DNA of 15,450 bases. It comes from Pseudomonadota bacterium (GTDB taxonomy: Bacteria; Pseudomonadota; Alphaproteobacteria; Acetobacterales; Acetobacteraceae). The stretch's first letter is position 1; every line of letters starts with the position of its first letter. The notes under the pieces are model-generated. The model made no database searches, was not told the DNA's origin, and was given only the letters and a program-made list of their open reading frames with translations. The translations under genes and the position numbers were made by a program. Below, in pieces: positions 1 through 6,535 of the stretch. The stretch is taken from contig JAEWCI010000634.1 of assembly GCA_023390705.1 (NCBI GenBank), positions 1-15,450 on the forward strand, in the 5' to 3' direction.

Positions 1-1
1 C

Positions 2-616
2 GGTGGCGGGGCGCTGGCCCAGCAGCCCCAGCAGGGGGGCGACCAGGACCACACCGCCCACCACCCTGACACCGCCCAGGCGACCCCGCCGGCGCAGCCT
101 CCGGCCTCGGCGCAGCCGCCCGCCCCCGCGCAGCGCGGCGCGCCCGGCATGCCGATGATGGGCCAGGGAGGCCCGGGCGGGATGATGATGGGCGGCGATA
201 TGGGCCGGATGATGCAGATGATGCAGCGCATGATGGCCGCGCAGGGGGGGATGGGCGGCCCCGGCGCCATGCAGCCGTTCCGGCGCGTCGAAGGCCAGCT
301 CGCCTTCTTCCGGGCCGAACTCCACATCACCGACGCGCAGACGCCGCAGTGGAATGCCTTCGCCGATGCCGTCCGGGCCGCCACGGAGAAGCTCCGGCAG
401 TCCTACGCCCAGGCCATGCAGCCGGCCGGGGAGCGCACCACGGCACCCGACCAACTGGAACGCCGCATCGCGCTGCTTTCGGCCCAGCTCGATGCGACGA
501 GATCCGTGGCGGCGGTGGCGCGGCCGCTTTATGCGGCACTGACCGAGGAGCAGAAGCGCACCGCCGATGAACTGATGGCGGAGCACCTGCGGGACATGCG
601 GAGGCGCGGACTATGA
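2..616 (+). CDS. Spy/CpxP-like LTXXQ periplasmic protein, Met-rich (5' partial)
   Basis: The reading frame is open from base 2, so the start lies outside the window; the internal ATG at 149 is not the likely start. The visible 204 residues begin with what looks like the end of a signal peptide (GGALA followed by QQ). A Gln/Pro/His-rich linker (DQDHTAHHPDT) follows, then a tract at 149-271 with 15 Met in 41 residues. The helical C-terminal half carries two LTXXQ-type motifs, ITDAQ and LTEEQ. Family knowledge: LTXXQ proteins (Spy, CpxP, CnrX/ZraP relatives) are periplasmic chaperones or metal sensors, and Met/His-rich segments often bind Cu(I)/Ag(I). The stop overlaps the start of the DUF411 gene (ATGA), so the two are translationally coupled. 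A copper/silver role is inferred from the Met tract and this neighbour. The family call is fairly sure; the metal is not. Confidence 0.75.
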   Translation, partial: GGGALAQQPQQGGDQDHTAHHPDTAQATPPAQPPASAQPPAPAQRGAPGMPMMGQGGPGGMMMGGDMGRMMQMMQRMMAAQGGMGGPGAMQPFRRVEGQLAFFRAELHITDAQTPQWNAFADAVRAATEKLRQSYAQAMQPAGERTTAPDQLERRIALLSAQLDATRSVAAVARPLYAALTEEQKRTADELMAEHLRDMRRRGL

Positions 617-1077
617 ACGGCCCTGGCATGACCCGGAGAACGGCAGGCAGGCGCGCAGCCTTGTTCCTCTTCGCCCTGGCGCTTCCCGGTGCGGCGCGGG
701 CTGCCCCCGCGCTTCGGGTGGAAGTCTGGAAGGACCCGGGCTGCGGCTGCTGCGACGGCTGGGTGCGGCACAAGCGCCTGGCCGGCTTCGATGCGGTGGT
801 GCACGAGGTAGCCGACGTCGCCCCGATCAAGGCCGCCAGGGGCGTGCCCAAGGGGTTGTGGTCGTGCCACACCGCCCTGGTGGAGGGATATGTGATCGAG
901 GGGCATGTGCCGGCTTCCGACGTCCGGCGCCTGCTTGCCGAGCGGCCACGCGCCAGGGGCCTCTCCGCGCCCGGCATGCCTGCCTCGGCGCCGGGCATGG
1001 ACATCCCGGGGCATCCCTATTCGGTCGTGCTGTTCGGGGCGGCGGAGGGCGGCGACCGCGTCTTCGCACAACACTAG
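613..1077 (+). CDS. DUF411 family metal-binding protein, exported
   Basis: This 154-residue protein has an N-terminal export signal: Arg-rich TRRTAGRR, hydrophobic ALFLFALALPG, and a likely cut after AARA near residue 30. The mature part has the DUF411 hallmarks: CGCC at residues 44-47 in DPGCGCCDGW, a CH pair at 85-86 (SCHTA), the EGYVIEGHVP segment near 91-100, and Met-containing GMP and GMD turns at 122 and 129. DUF411 proteins resemble thioredoxin-like CopG proteins encoded in copper-resistance loci, where the Cys and Met residues are thought to bind Cu(I). The start codon overlaps the stop of the preceding Met-rich LTXXQ gene (ATGA), so both come from one transcript. Length and motifs are normal for the family. 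The copper link rests on family knowledge and was not tested here. Confidence 0.85.
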   Translation: MNGPGMTRRTAGRRAALFLFALALPGAARAAPALRVEVWKDPGCGCCDGWVRHKRLAGFDAVVHEVADVAPIKAARGVPKGLWSCHTALVEGYVIEGHVPASDVRRLLAERPRARGLSAPGMPASAPGMDIPGHPYSVVLFGAAEGGDRVFAQH

Positions 1078-1326
1078 CACTACGGCCGGGTCTGATCGTT
1101 ATGGCCTGGATGGATGATCTGGGCCATGAGGACGATAGCGGCGGCGGAGGACCGGTCACGGGAGTTGGTCCAGTTGTGAAAGCCGCTACGAGCGTCTCCG
1201 CGCCCGCGCCGCATCACCAGAGGCCGCGCGCAGTGCCGGGCCATGAGTGACGGCAGCAGCCCCTGGGACTCCCTGCCTGCGCGCTGATACACCGCCGCGG
1301 AACGCCAGGACCTTCCGTGCCGGGTG
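1078..1326. other. Non-coding stretch between convergent genes
   Basis: This 249-bp gap separates the DUF411 gene (+) from the Bug gene (-). I see no convincing gene. A minus-strand frame at 1080-1292 would encode 70 residues, but it has no recognisable domain. Its tail (FHNWTNSRDRSSAAAIVL) only faintly recalls transposase C-termini, which is too weak to call an insertion-sequence remnant. Short inverted repeats are present, for example CGGAA/TTCCG near 1300-1318, but none has a U-tract, so no terminator is claimed. Confidence 0.4.
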
Positions 1327-2295
1327 TCAGTCCAACCGCGCCAGCTTGCCGCTGCGCACCATGCCCTGCCAGTTCTCCACCTGGGTGCGGTACCAGGTGC
1401 CGAATTCGGCGGCGGGGCGCGGGATCGGCTCGGCCGCCGCTTCCTCCAGGCGCTGCTTCACCAGTGGGCTTTCCAGCGCGTGCATCGTCGCCGCCTCAAG
1501 CTTGCGCAATGCCTCGGGCGGTGTGCCGCTGCGGGCGAAGAAGCCGAACCAGGTGGCGAATTCGTAGCCAGGCACGCCCTGTTCGGCGATGGTCGGCACC
1601 TCCGGCAGCGCCGCCGCGCGCCGGGCCGATGTAACGCCGATGGCCCGCACCGCGCCGGCCTTCACCTGGCCCAGCGAACTGCCCATCACGTCCAGCAGCA
1701 GGTCTATGCGCCTGGCGATGAGGTCCGGATAGACCGCGCCGGAGCCGCGATAGGGCACGTGCAGCAGTTCCGCTTCGGCACGGTCGGCCAGCATCTCCCC
1801 GGCCAGGTGGCTGCCGGTGGCGAGCCCGGAGGAGCCGTAGCTGACCTCGCCAGGCCGGGCACGAGCCGCGGCAAGCACGTCCTGGATGCTGCGGAAGGGG
1901 CTGTCCGGCGCCACCACGGCCAGGCTGGGGATGGCGCCGATGCCGGCGACCGGCACCAGATCCCTCAGCGGGTTGAAGGCGATGCTCTGCAGTGCCGGCG
2001 CCGTGGAAAGCGACAGCGAAGCGAAAAGGAAGTGATAGCCATCCGCCGGGGCGGAGCGGGCGACATAGGCGGCACCGATATTGCCGCCGGCGCCGGGGCG
2101 CAGCTCGACCACCACGGGCTGGCCGAGCACCTCGCTCATCGCCGGGCCGAAGACCCGCGCCAGCACATCGGCCGAGCCGCCGGGGGCATAGGGAACGATC
2201 ATGGTCACGGGCCGGTCCGGCCAGGTCCGCGCGGCCCGTGCCCGGGCAGGCAGTGCCGCCGCCAAGGGCAGCAGGAGCAGGGAACGTCGCTTCAT
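1327..2295 (-). CDS. Bug/TctC-family tripartite tricarboxylate transporter substrate-binding protein
   Basis: This 322-residue periplasmic binding protein would capture an organic acid. It starts with a signal peptide (MKRRSLLLLPLAAALPARARA). The Bug hallmarks are VPYAPGGSADVLAR near residues 34-47, a GAGGNIGA turn near 68-75, and YGSSGLATGSHLAGEM in the second lobe, the loops that usually hold a carboxylate. I chose the ATG at 2295 over the in-frame ATG at 2334 because it begins a clean signal peptide and has GGAG at 2304-2307, 8 nt upstream. Length is typical. No TctA/TctB membrane subunits are visible, which is common for the many orphan Bug proteins of Beta- and Alphaproteobacteria. It lies downstream of the acyl-CoA ligase operon on the same strand, behind its own candidate promoter, and may deliver that operon's substrate. 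The ligand is unknown. Confidence 0.9.
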   Translation of the reverse strand: MKRRSLLLLPLAAALPARARAARTWPDRPVTMIVPYAPGGSADVLARVFGPAMSEVLGQPVVVELRPGAGGNIGAAYVARSAPADGYHFLFASLSLSTAPALQSIAFNPLRDLVPVAGIGAIPSLAVVAPDSPFRSIQDVLAAARARPGEVSYGSSGLATGSHLAGEMLADRAEAELLHVPYRGSGAVYPDLIARRIDLLLDVMGSSLGQVKAGAVRAIGVTSARRAAALPEVPTIAEQGVPGYEFATWFGFFARSGTPPEALRKLEAATMHALESPLVKQRLEEAAAEPIPRPAAEFGTWYRTQVENWQGMVRSGKLARLD

Positions 2296-2343
2296 AGGTC
2301 CATCTCCGGCCTTGTGGACGCCCCCCATATTCACGCATTAACC

Positions 2344-2382
2344 CGCGTGGAATGCGGGATATTATATGGGCATTTCCACGCG
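2344..2382. repeat. Imperfect 12-bp palindrome flanking an AT-rich core
   Basis: The left arm 2344-2355 (CGCGTGGAATGC) and the right arm 2370-2382 (GCATTTCCACGCG) are reverse complements except for one extra base. They surround a 14-bp core containing ATATTATA. The element lies 5 bp past the stop codon of the acyl-CoA ligase and upstream of the Bug gene. Transcribed, it would form a 12-bp stem with a loop of about 14 nt, so it could serve as a 3'-end or terminator hairpin (no U-tract follows). As DNA it could be an operator for the Bug gene. The sequence alone does not separate these two readings. Confidence 0.55.
2361..2366 (-). promoter_or_regulatory. Candidate -10 box for the Bug gene
   Basis: On the minus strand these bases read TATAAT, a perfect -10 consensus in otherwise GC-rich DNA, 66 bp upstream of the Bug start codon. 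No good -35 hexamer is found at 16-18 bp, so this is either an activator-dependent promoter or chance within the palindrome core. Confidence 0.35.
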
Positions 2383-2387
2383 ACGCG

Positions 2388-3896
2388 CTACCCCTCCGTT
2401 GATCCCTCCATCCGTTCCTTTGCCCAAGTGGCCAGGACGGCCTTGTCCACCTTGTTGGTCCCGGCCAGGGGCAGCGCGTCCAGGAACCAGATGCGGCGCG
2501 GGTGCATGTAGGCCGGCGCATTGGCCAGGGCGTGCGCCTTCAGCGCCGCTTCGTCCGCCGTCGCGCCCGGGCGGAGCACCACGAAGGCCACCGGCTTGGT
2601 GCCCTTGATCTCGTCCGGCACCGGGATCACGGCGGATTGCTCCACGGCCGGATGCGTCTCCAGCACCTTCTCGACCTCGCTCGGGAAGATGTTCTCGCCG
2701 CCGGAGATGAACATGTCGTCCACCCGGCCGATGACGTAGTGAAATCCGTTTTCGTCGCGGCGGAAGACATCGCCGGTCACGTAGAATCCATCCTCGGTGA
2801 TCGGCGGCCTGATGTCGGGCCGGTTCCAGTAGCCGTTCATGATGGCCGGGCATTTCTGCTCCAGCACGCCCTGGTCGCCGATCCGCCCATCCTCCCCGCG
2901 CAGTCGCAATTCCACCGCCGGATGGGGGTAGCCGACCGAAAGCGGCGGCGTTGGGATGCCATCCGGATGGGGGCCGAACACGACCGGCCCGGCCTCCGTC
3001 GTGCCATAGCCGTTGACGAAGCCTGCATTCGGGAAGGTGCGCCGGATCGCCGCCAGCAGGCTGGGCGAAACCGGCGCCGAGCCGCAACGCACATGCCGGA
3101 CGGAGGAAAGGTCGGTCGTCTCCAGGAGGTCCCGCTGCTGCATCAGCATGGCCATCATCGGCGGCACGCCGGTGATCCAGGTGACCCGGTGTTCGCCGAT
3201 GGCGCGGATATAGGCGCGCGCCTCGAATTGCGGCAGCAGCACCACGGTGATGTGGGCGGCGCAGGCAAGCTCGGCCAGCGCCAGCCCGTTCATGTGGTAG
3301 AGCGGCGCGGCAATCAGGCAGCGCTCGCGCGAGATGTCGGGCCCCTTCAGCCGCTGCTCCACCACCCAGAGATGCGACTGGTGCGACAGCACCACGCCCT
3401 TGGGCCGGCCGGTGGAGCCGGAGGTGTAGAGGAACAGCGCCGGTTCCGCCGGCTCCGGCCGGATGGGCTCGAAGGGTCCCGGATCGGGCAGCGCCTGCCA
3501 TTCGGCGCTGCCGAAGGCGATGGCCGGCAGGCCGGCAGGCACCGCGGCGCTGCGCTCCTCGTCGCACAGCACCAGCTTCGCGCTGCTGTCGCGCAGCACA
3601 TAGTCCACGGTGGCGGCGGGGAAGCGCCAGTTCACCGGCACCGGCACCAGCCCGGCGCGCTGCGCGCCGTAGAAGGAAGCCAGGTATTCCGCCGAATTCG
3701 CCGCCAGGATGCCAAGCCTGTCGCCGCGTTGCAGCCCCCGGCGCAGCAGCCCGCGCGCGAGGGCATTGGCCTGGGCATCAAGCTCGGCATAGGTGAAGCG
3801 CCGGACCACGCCGCCGGCATGGTCGATCAGCGCGGTCTTGGCCGGATCGGCGCCCGGGTCGATCAGGGCGCCAAGGTTGAAGAACGGAAACCCCAT
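2388..3896 (-). CDS. Class I acyl-CoA synthetase/ligase (ANL superfamily), copy 1
   Basis: This 502-residue enzyme should activate a carboxylic acid to its acyl-CoA through an acyl-AMP, in the cytosol. Core ANL motifs are intact: the phosphate loop YTSGSTGRPKG at 157-167, YGTTE at 297-301, TGD at 374-376, hinge GRVDD at 390-394, SGGENI at 398-403, and a C-terminal adenylation lysine K482 in GTNKVDK. The subfamily looks like bacterial medium-chain or aromatic acyl-CoA ligases, but the substrate cannot be assigned. It is the third gene of a minus-strand operon after an MDR oxidoreductase and a thioesterase; the gap to the thioesterase stop is 21 bp. A purine-rich GGGG about 10 nt upstream is its only ribosome-binding signal. 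The two other ligases in this window (9781-11406 and 12802-14379) are different enough that this is not a recent tandem duplication. Confidence 0.9.
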   Translation of the reverse strand: MGFPFFNLGALIDPGADPAKTALIDHAGGVVRRFTYAELDAQANALARGLLRRGLQRGDRLGILAANSAEYLASFYGAQRAGLVPVPVNWRFPAATVDYVLRDSSAKLVLCDEERSAAVPAGLPAIAFGSAEWQALPDPGPFEPIRPEPAEPALFLYTSGSTGRPKGVVLSHQSHLWVVEQRLKGPDISRERCLIAAPLYHMNGLALAELACAAHITVVLLPQFEARAYIRAIGEHRVTWITGVPPMMAMLMQQRDLLETTDLSSVRHVRCGSAPVSPSLLAAIRRTFPNAGFVNGYGTTEAGPVVFGPHPDGIPTPPLSVGYPHPAVELRLRGEDGRIGDQGVLEQKCPAIMNGYWNRPDIRPPITEDGFYVTGDVFRRDENGFHYVIGRVDDMFISGGENIFPSEVEKVLETHPAVEQSAVIPVPDEIKGTKPVAFVVLRPGATADEAALKAHALANAPAYMHPRRIWFLDALPLAGTNKVDKAVLATWAKERMEGSTEG

Positions 3897-3917
3897 GCGC
3901 CCCGATCCCCTTTCGCG

Positions 3918-4349
3918 TTACTTCGGCGCAGCCGTGAGATAGACGCCCCGGCCGGAGGCGCAGAGCTTGCCGTCGGTGTCGTAGATTTCGGCCTCGGCCA
4001 CGCTGAACTGGCCGCCCTGGCGGACGACCTTGCCCTTGCAGATCAGGTCGCCCGGCAACGCGACGCGGTGGTAGTCCACCCGCATGTCGATGGTCGGCAG
4101 GCCGCGGCCGAGTTGGGCGCCGAGCGCCCAGTCGGCCGCCAGATCCACCAGCGCCGCCAGGATGCCGCCATGGGTGTAGCGGCGGTCCGGGTTGACGATC
4201 CATTCCTCGCGCCAGGTGGCGCGGATGGTGACCGTGCCCTCGCCCACCTCCTCGGCCTTCCCGCCGAGCCAGCGGTGGTAGGGGGCGCGCGCCAGCCTTT
4301 CCTGCAACTGCTCGACGGTGAGGGGCATGGGTTTCTCGGAACCGCTCAT
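3918..4349 (-). CDS. PaaI-type hotdog-fold acyl-CoA thioesterase
   Basis: This 143-residue single hotdog domain would hydrolyse an acyl-CoA to free acid and CoA. The PaaI signature is present: HGGILAALVD at residues 60-69, with His60 and Asp69 in the usual active-site positions, then IDMRVDYHR at 87-95 and a GKVVRQGGQFSVAEAEIYD strand pair at 106-124. The start at 4349 is preferred to an in-frame ATG at 4466 because it overlaps the MDR stop as ATGA, and the extra upstream residues are Arg/Gly-rich shadow sequence. Coupling to the oxidoreductase and the following ligase puts it in the same acyl-CoA pathway. Its likely role is clearing dead-end CoA esters, or hydrolysis of a defined intermediate. 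Family is sure; substrate unknown. Confidence 0.9.
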   Translation of the reverse strand: MSGSEKPMPLTVEQLQERLARAPYHRWLGGKAEEVGEGTVTIRATWREEWIVNPDRRYTHGGILAALVDLAADWALGAQLGRGLPTIDMRVDYHRVALPGDLICKGKVVRQGGQFSVAEAEIYDTDGKLCASGRGVYLTAAPK

Positions 4350-5362
4350 GGCGTCACCACCACCTTGCCGATGACCTTGCGGTCGCGGATCAGCGCCAGC
4401 CCTTCCGCCGCGCGGTCCAGCGGCAGCACGGTGTCGATCAGCGGCTTGATCTCGCCCTTCTCGCACATGCTCAGCAGCGAGTGGAAATCCTCGTTGTAGA
4501 AGCTGTTGCTGCCGATGATCTGCAGCTCGAAGGTCCAGATGAAGCGCAGGTCCTCCTTCGGGTCGAAGCCCGCGGTGGCGCCGCAGACCAGGATCTTGCC
4601 GCCGCGCTTCACGCAGCGCAGCGAAGGCCCCCAGGTATCGCCGCCGGTGTAGTTGATGAGGACGTCAACCCCGCCCTCGTAGCTGCGGCGCTGCGGCTTG
4701 CCGAAACGCTCGATCGCCCATTTGGAGAAATCGACCTTGGTGTAGTCGATCGCCTCGTCGGCGCCGATGTCCAGCATGCGCTGGCACTTCTCCGGCCCGC
4801 CGGCGCAGGCCACCACATAGGCGCCGAGCTTCTTCGCCAGCAGCACACAGCCGGTGCCGACGCCGCCCGAGGCGCCGAGGATCATCACATTGTCGCCCGC
4901 CTTGATCGTGTTGTGCGTCACGATCATGCGGTGCGCCGTGCCATAGGCCACCGGCAGGCTGGCCGCGACCTCGAAGGAGACGGCATCCGGCAGGCGGATG
5001 AGCTGGTCGGCGGAGCAGACGCAGTATTCGGCCATGCCGCCGTCCAGCATCTCGCCCATCAGCCCCTTCTGGCGGTTGATGGGGTTGACCATGACGCGGT
5101 CGCCCGGCGCCCAGCCGGAAACGCCTTCGCCCAGCGCCGCCACTTCGCCCGCCATGTCCAGCCCGATGATGACCGGCATCGGCACCTTGATGCCGGGCAT
5201 GCCCTTCACGGTGAAGACATCGTGGTAGTTGAAGGAGGAGGCGCGCACGCGGATCGCCACCTGGCCAGGTCCAGGCTCCGGCCTGGGATAGTCGTTCACC
5301 ACCTGCAGGACATCCAGGTCGCCATGCTGCCGCAACAGCAGGGCCCGCATCGTTCCGGCCAT
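4346..5362 (-). CDS. Zinc-independent medium-chain dehydrogenase/reductase (quinone oxidoreductase or enoyl reductase-like)
   Basis: This 338-residue MDR enzyme has a GroES-like N-terminal domain (MRALLLRQHGDLD onward) and a Rossmann domain with GASGGVG at 163-169. The usual catalytic zinc positions are lost: the Cys site reads NYHD at 45-48, and the GHE motif is replaced by GLD at 67-69. The structural-zinc Cys4 lobe is also missing. That pattern fits quinone oxidoreductase, enoyl-CoA reductase or acryloyl-CoA reductase branches, which use NAD(P)H without zinc. It is the first gene of the minus-strand operon. AAGGAG at 5369-5374 lies 6 nt before the ATG, which fixes the start. Linkage to a thioesterase and an acyl-CoA ligase suggests reduction of an unsaturated acyl-CoA, but this is inference. 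Confidence 0.88.
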   Translation of the reverse strand: MAGTMRALLLRQHGDLDVLQVVNDYPRPEPGPGQVAIRVRASSFNYHDVFTVKGMPGIKVPMPVIIGLDMAGEVAALGEGVSGWAPGDRVMVNPINRQKGLMGEMLDGGMAEYCVCSADQLIRLPDAVSFEVAASLPVAYGTAHRMIVTHNTIKAGDNVMILGASGGVGTGCVLLAKKLGAYVVACAGGPEKCQRMLDIGADEAIDYTKVDFSKWAIERFGKPQRRSYEGGVDVLINYTGGDTWGPSLRCVKRGGKILVCGATAGFDPKEDLRFIWTFELQIIGSNSFYNEDFHSLLSMCEKGEIKPLIDTVLPLDRAAEGLALIRDRKVIGKVVVTP

Positions 5363-5484
5363 TCGCCACTCCTTCTTCTCTCGGGCGGGGTGTTAGCCAC
5401 GCCCCCTGCGGCGGTCAAAGGGAGCCGCTTGCCCCTGCCGGCGCGGACCGGCAAGGTCGCCGAGCCTGCCACGGGGAAGCCACC
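5363..5484. promoter_or_regulatory. Divergent intergenic region with a palindrome
   Basis: This 122-bp region lies between the divergent MDR operon (-) and SDR gene (+) and must contain both promoters unless one reads through. No AT-rich -10 is evident. A perfect inverted repeat, TGCCGG and CCGGCA with a 6-bp spacer, lies at 5436-5453, 31 bp upstream of the SDR start. It could be an operator shared by the two transcripts, or just a GC-rich chance hairpin. Confidence 0.3.
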
Positions 5485-6252
5485 ATGTCGCTCAAGCTTT
5501 TCGACCTGACCGGTCGTCGTGCCCTGGTCACTGGTTCCTCCCAGGGTATCGGCCTCTCGCTCGCCCGCGGGCTGGGCCAGGCAGGCGCCGCGGTGGTGCT
5601 GAACGGGCGGGACCGGGCAAAGCTGGATGCCGCTGCCGCCACCCTGCGTGGCGAGGGGCTGACGGTGGACATCGCCGGTTTCGACGTGACCGATGCCGCG
5701 GCGGTGGAAGCAGCGGTCGCCGACATCGAGGCCCGGCTCGGGCCGATCGACATACTCTGCAACAATGCCGGGGTGAACCTGCGCGGCCGGCTGGACGAGA
5801 TGCCGGAGGAAACCTGGCGCACCGTCATGGCCACGAATCTGGACAGCGCCTTCCTCTGCGCCCGCGCGGTGGCAAGGCGCATGATCCCGCGCGGCCGGGG
5901 CAAGATCATCAATACCTGCTCCGTCATGAGCATGCTCGGCCGCCCGACCACCGGGCCCTACACCGCCACCAAGGGCGCGCTGGGGATGCTGACCAAGGCG
6001 ATGTGTGCCGACTGGGCGCCGCTCGGGCTGAACTGCAACGCCATCGCCCCCGGATATTTTTCCACCGAACTGACGGCGCCGCTGCGGGCCAACCCGGAAT
6101 TCAATGAGTGGCTGGTGAAGCGCACCCCCGCCGGCCGCTGGGGCGAGTTGCCGGAGTTGATGGGGGCGGTGGTGTTCCTCGCTTCCGATGCCTCCTCCTA
6201 TGTGAACGGCCATCTGCTTTATGTGGACGGCGGCATGACCAGCGTGGTGTGA
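5485..6252 (+). CDS. SDR-family oxidoreductase (gluconate 5-dehydrogenase-like)
   Basis: This 255-residue classical short-chain dehydrogenase has all catalytic elements: TGSSQGIG at 16-23 for the cofactor, NNAG at 93-96, Asn118, Ser146, and Tyr159/Lys163 in YTATK. The motif NAIAPGYFSTEL at 185-196 and the C-terminal YVDGGM at 246-251 are typical. Arg42 in NGRD after the second strand suggests NADP(H) rather than NAD(H), by family rules. It would interconvert a hydroxyl and a carbonyl group; substrate unknown. The closest style is the Ga5DH/sugar-alcohol or 3-hydroxyacyl group. A GGGGAAG sequence lies just upstream of the ATG. It is transcribed divergently from the acyl-CoA operon and followed by a long non-coding stretch, so it is probably monocistronic. 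Confidence 0.9.
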   Translation: MSLKLFDLTGRRALVTGSSQGIGLSLARGLGQAGAAVVLNGRDRAKLDAAAATLRGEGLTVDIAGFDVTDAAAVEAAVADIEARLGPIDILCNNAGVNLRGRLDEMPEETWRTVMATNLDSAFLCARAVARRMIPRGRGKIINTCSVMSMLGRPTTGPYTATKGALGMLTKAMCADWAPLGLNCNAIAPGYFSTELTAPLRANPEFNEWLVKRTPAGRWGELPELMGAVVFLASDASSYVNGHLLYVDGGMTSVV

Positions 6253-6267
6253 CGCCGGCGGCCTGAA

Positions 6268-6339
6268 GGGCTGGCGCCCGCGGAAGGCTTCTGCCCGGAG
6301 TTTGGATGGCACCATGCCACACGGGCCTTCCGCCGGGCA
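6268..6339. repeat. Nested inverted repeats after the SDR gene
   Basis: The left arm 6276-6288 (GCCCGCGGAAGGC) pairs with the right arm 6325-6338 (GCCTTCCGCCGGGC) with one bulged base. Between them, 6307-6311 and 6315-6319 form a second perfect 5-bp hairpin (TGGCA, loop CCA, TGCCA). A competing pair, TGCCCGG 6292-6298 with CCGGGCA 6333-6339, is also possible. It starts 15-25 bp after the SDR stop, so a 3'-end or terminator role without a U-tract is plausible; a REP-like palindrome is the alternative. Confidence 0.5.
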
Positions 6340-6396
6340 GTGGCTTCATTCGCAAGGCTATTTCACTATCTCACTGCGTTCAATGTCAGTTTTCAC

Positions 6397-6426
6397 TTGC
6401 CATTCACGCTGTCCGATGTATGTAAT
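6397..6426 (+). promoter_or_regulatory. Candidate sigma-70-type promoter for the ATP-grasp/YeeE operon
   Basis: TTGCCA at 6397-6402 (5 of 6 to TTGACA), an 18-bp spacer, and TGTAAT at 6421-6426 (5 of 6 to TATAAT) lie in the most AT-rich part of the gap. Transcription would start near 6433, giving a leader of about 220 nt that contains the whole SAM-II-like motif. Confidence 0.5.
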
Positions 6427-6465
6427 GCGTCCTGGAAACGCCGCCTGAAGGTGGGGTGACCCGGC

Positions 6466-6486
6466 CGGCCCGGCCGCCACGGGCCG
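6466..6486 (+). repeat. GC hairpin overlapping the riboswitch P1 strand
   Basis: CGGCCCG at 6466-6472 pairs perfectly with CGGGCCG at 6480-6486 around a 7-nt loop. Its 3' arm shares bases 6485-6486 with the 5' strand of the aptamer P1 (6485-6489). The two helices therefore compete at their edge, so this could be part of a switching mechanism or an independent leader hairpin. Confidence 0.4.
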
Positions 6487-6535
6487 CGGCTTTTGAAGCA
6501 GCAGCTTGCACCGCGTGACCAAATGCTAAAGCGCC
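6485..6535 (+). promoter_or_regulatory. SAM-II (SAM-alpha) riboswitch-like aptamer
   Basis: P1 is CGCGG 6485-6489 with CCGCG 6511-6515. The loop has a U-rich L1 (CUUUUG from 6490) and then GCUUGCA at 6504-6510. After P1 come an A-rich joining strand (UGACCAAAU, 6516-6524) and GCUAAAG at 6525-6531. These occur in the order and spacing of the SAM-II core as I recall it: U-rich L1, UUGC in the loop opposite GCUAAA downstream, forming the P2 pseudoknot around the ligand. A further GC/GC pair (6501-6502 with 6533-6534) can close P2. SAM-II is known from Alphaproteobacteria upstream of methionine and sulfur genes. The element is about 118 nt from the ATP-grasp start, farther than the usual RBS-linked layout, and no terminator is obvious, so the expression platform is unclear. 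A covariance search was not run. Confidence 0.68.

Noticed and set aside
1080..1292. 70-codon minus-strand frame as an IS5-type transposase remnant
   Set aside because: Only a faint resemblance of its tail to transposase C-termini; no inverted repeats, target duplication or catalytic residues were found. A BLASTX of 1078-1326 against ISfinder would decide.
4350..4466. Upstream in-frame start for the thioesterase, adding 39 residues
   Set aside because: Overlaps the end of the MDR gene heavily; the ATGA overlap at 4346-4349 gives a normal-length hotdog protein.
2502..4499. 665-codon open frame on the plus strand, opposite acyl-CoA ligase 1 and the thioesterase
   Set aside because: No recognisable domain, His/Arg/Gly-rich shadow composition; the opposite strand encodes complete enzyme motifs.
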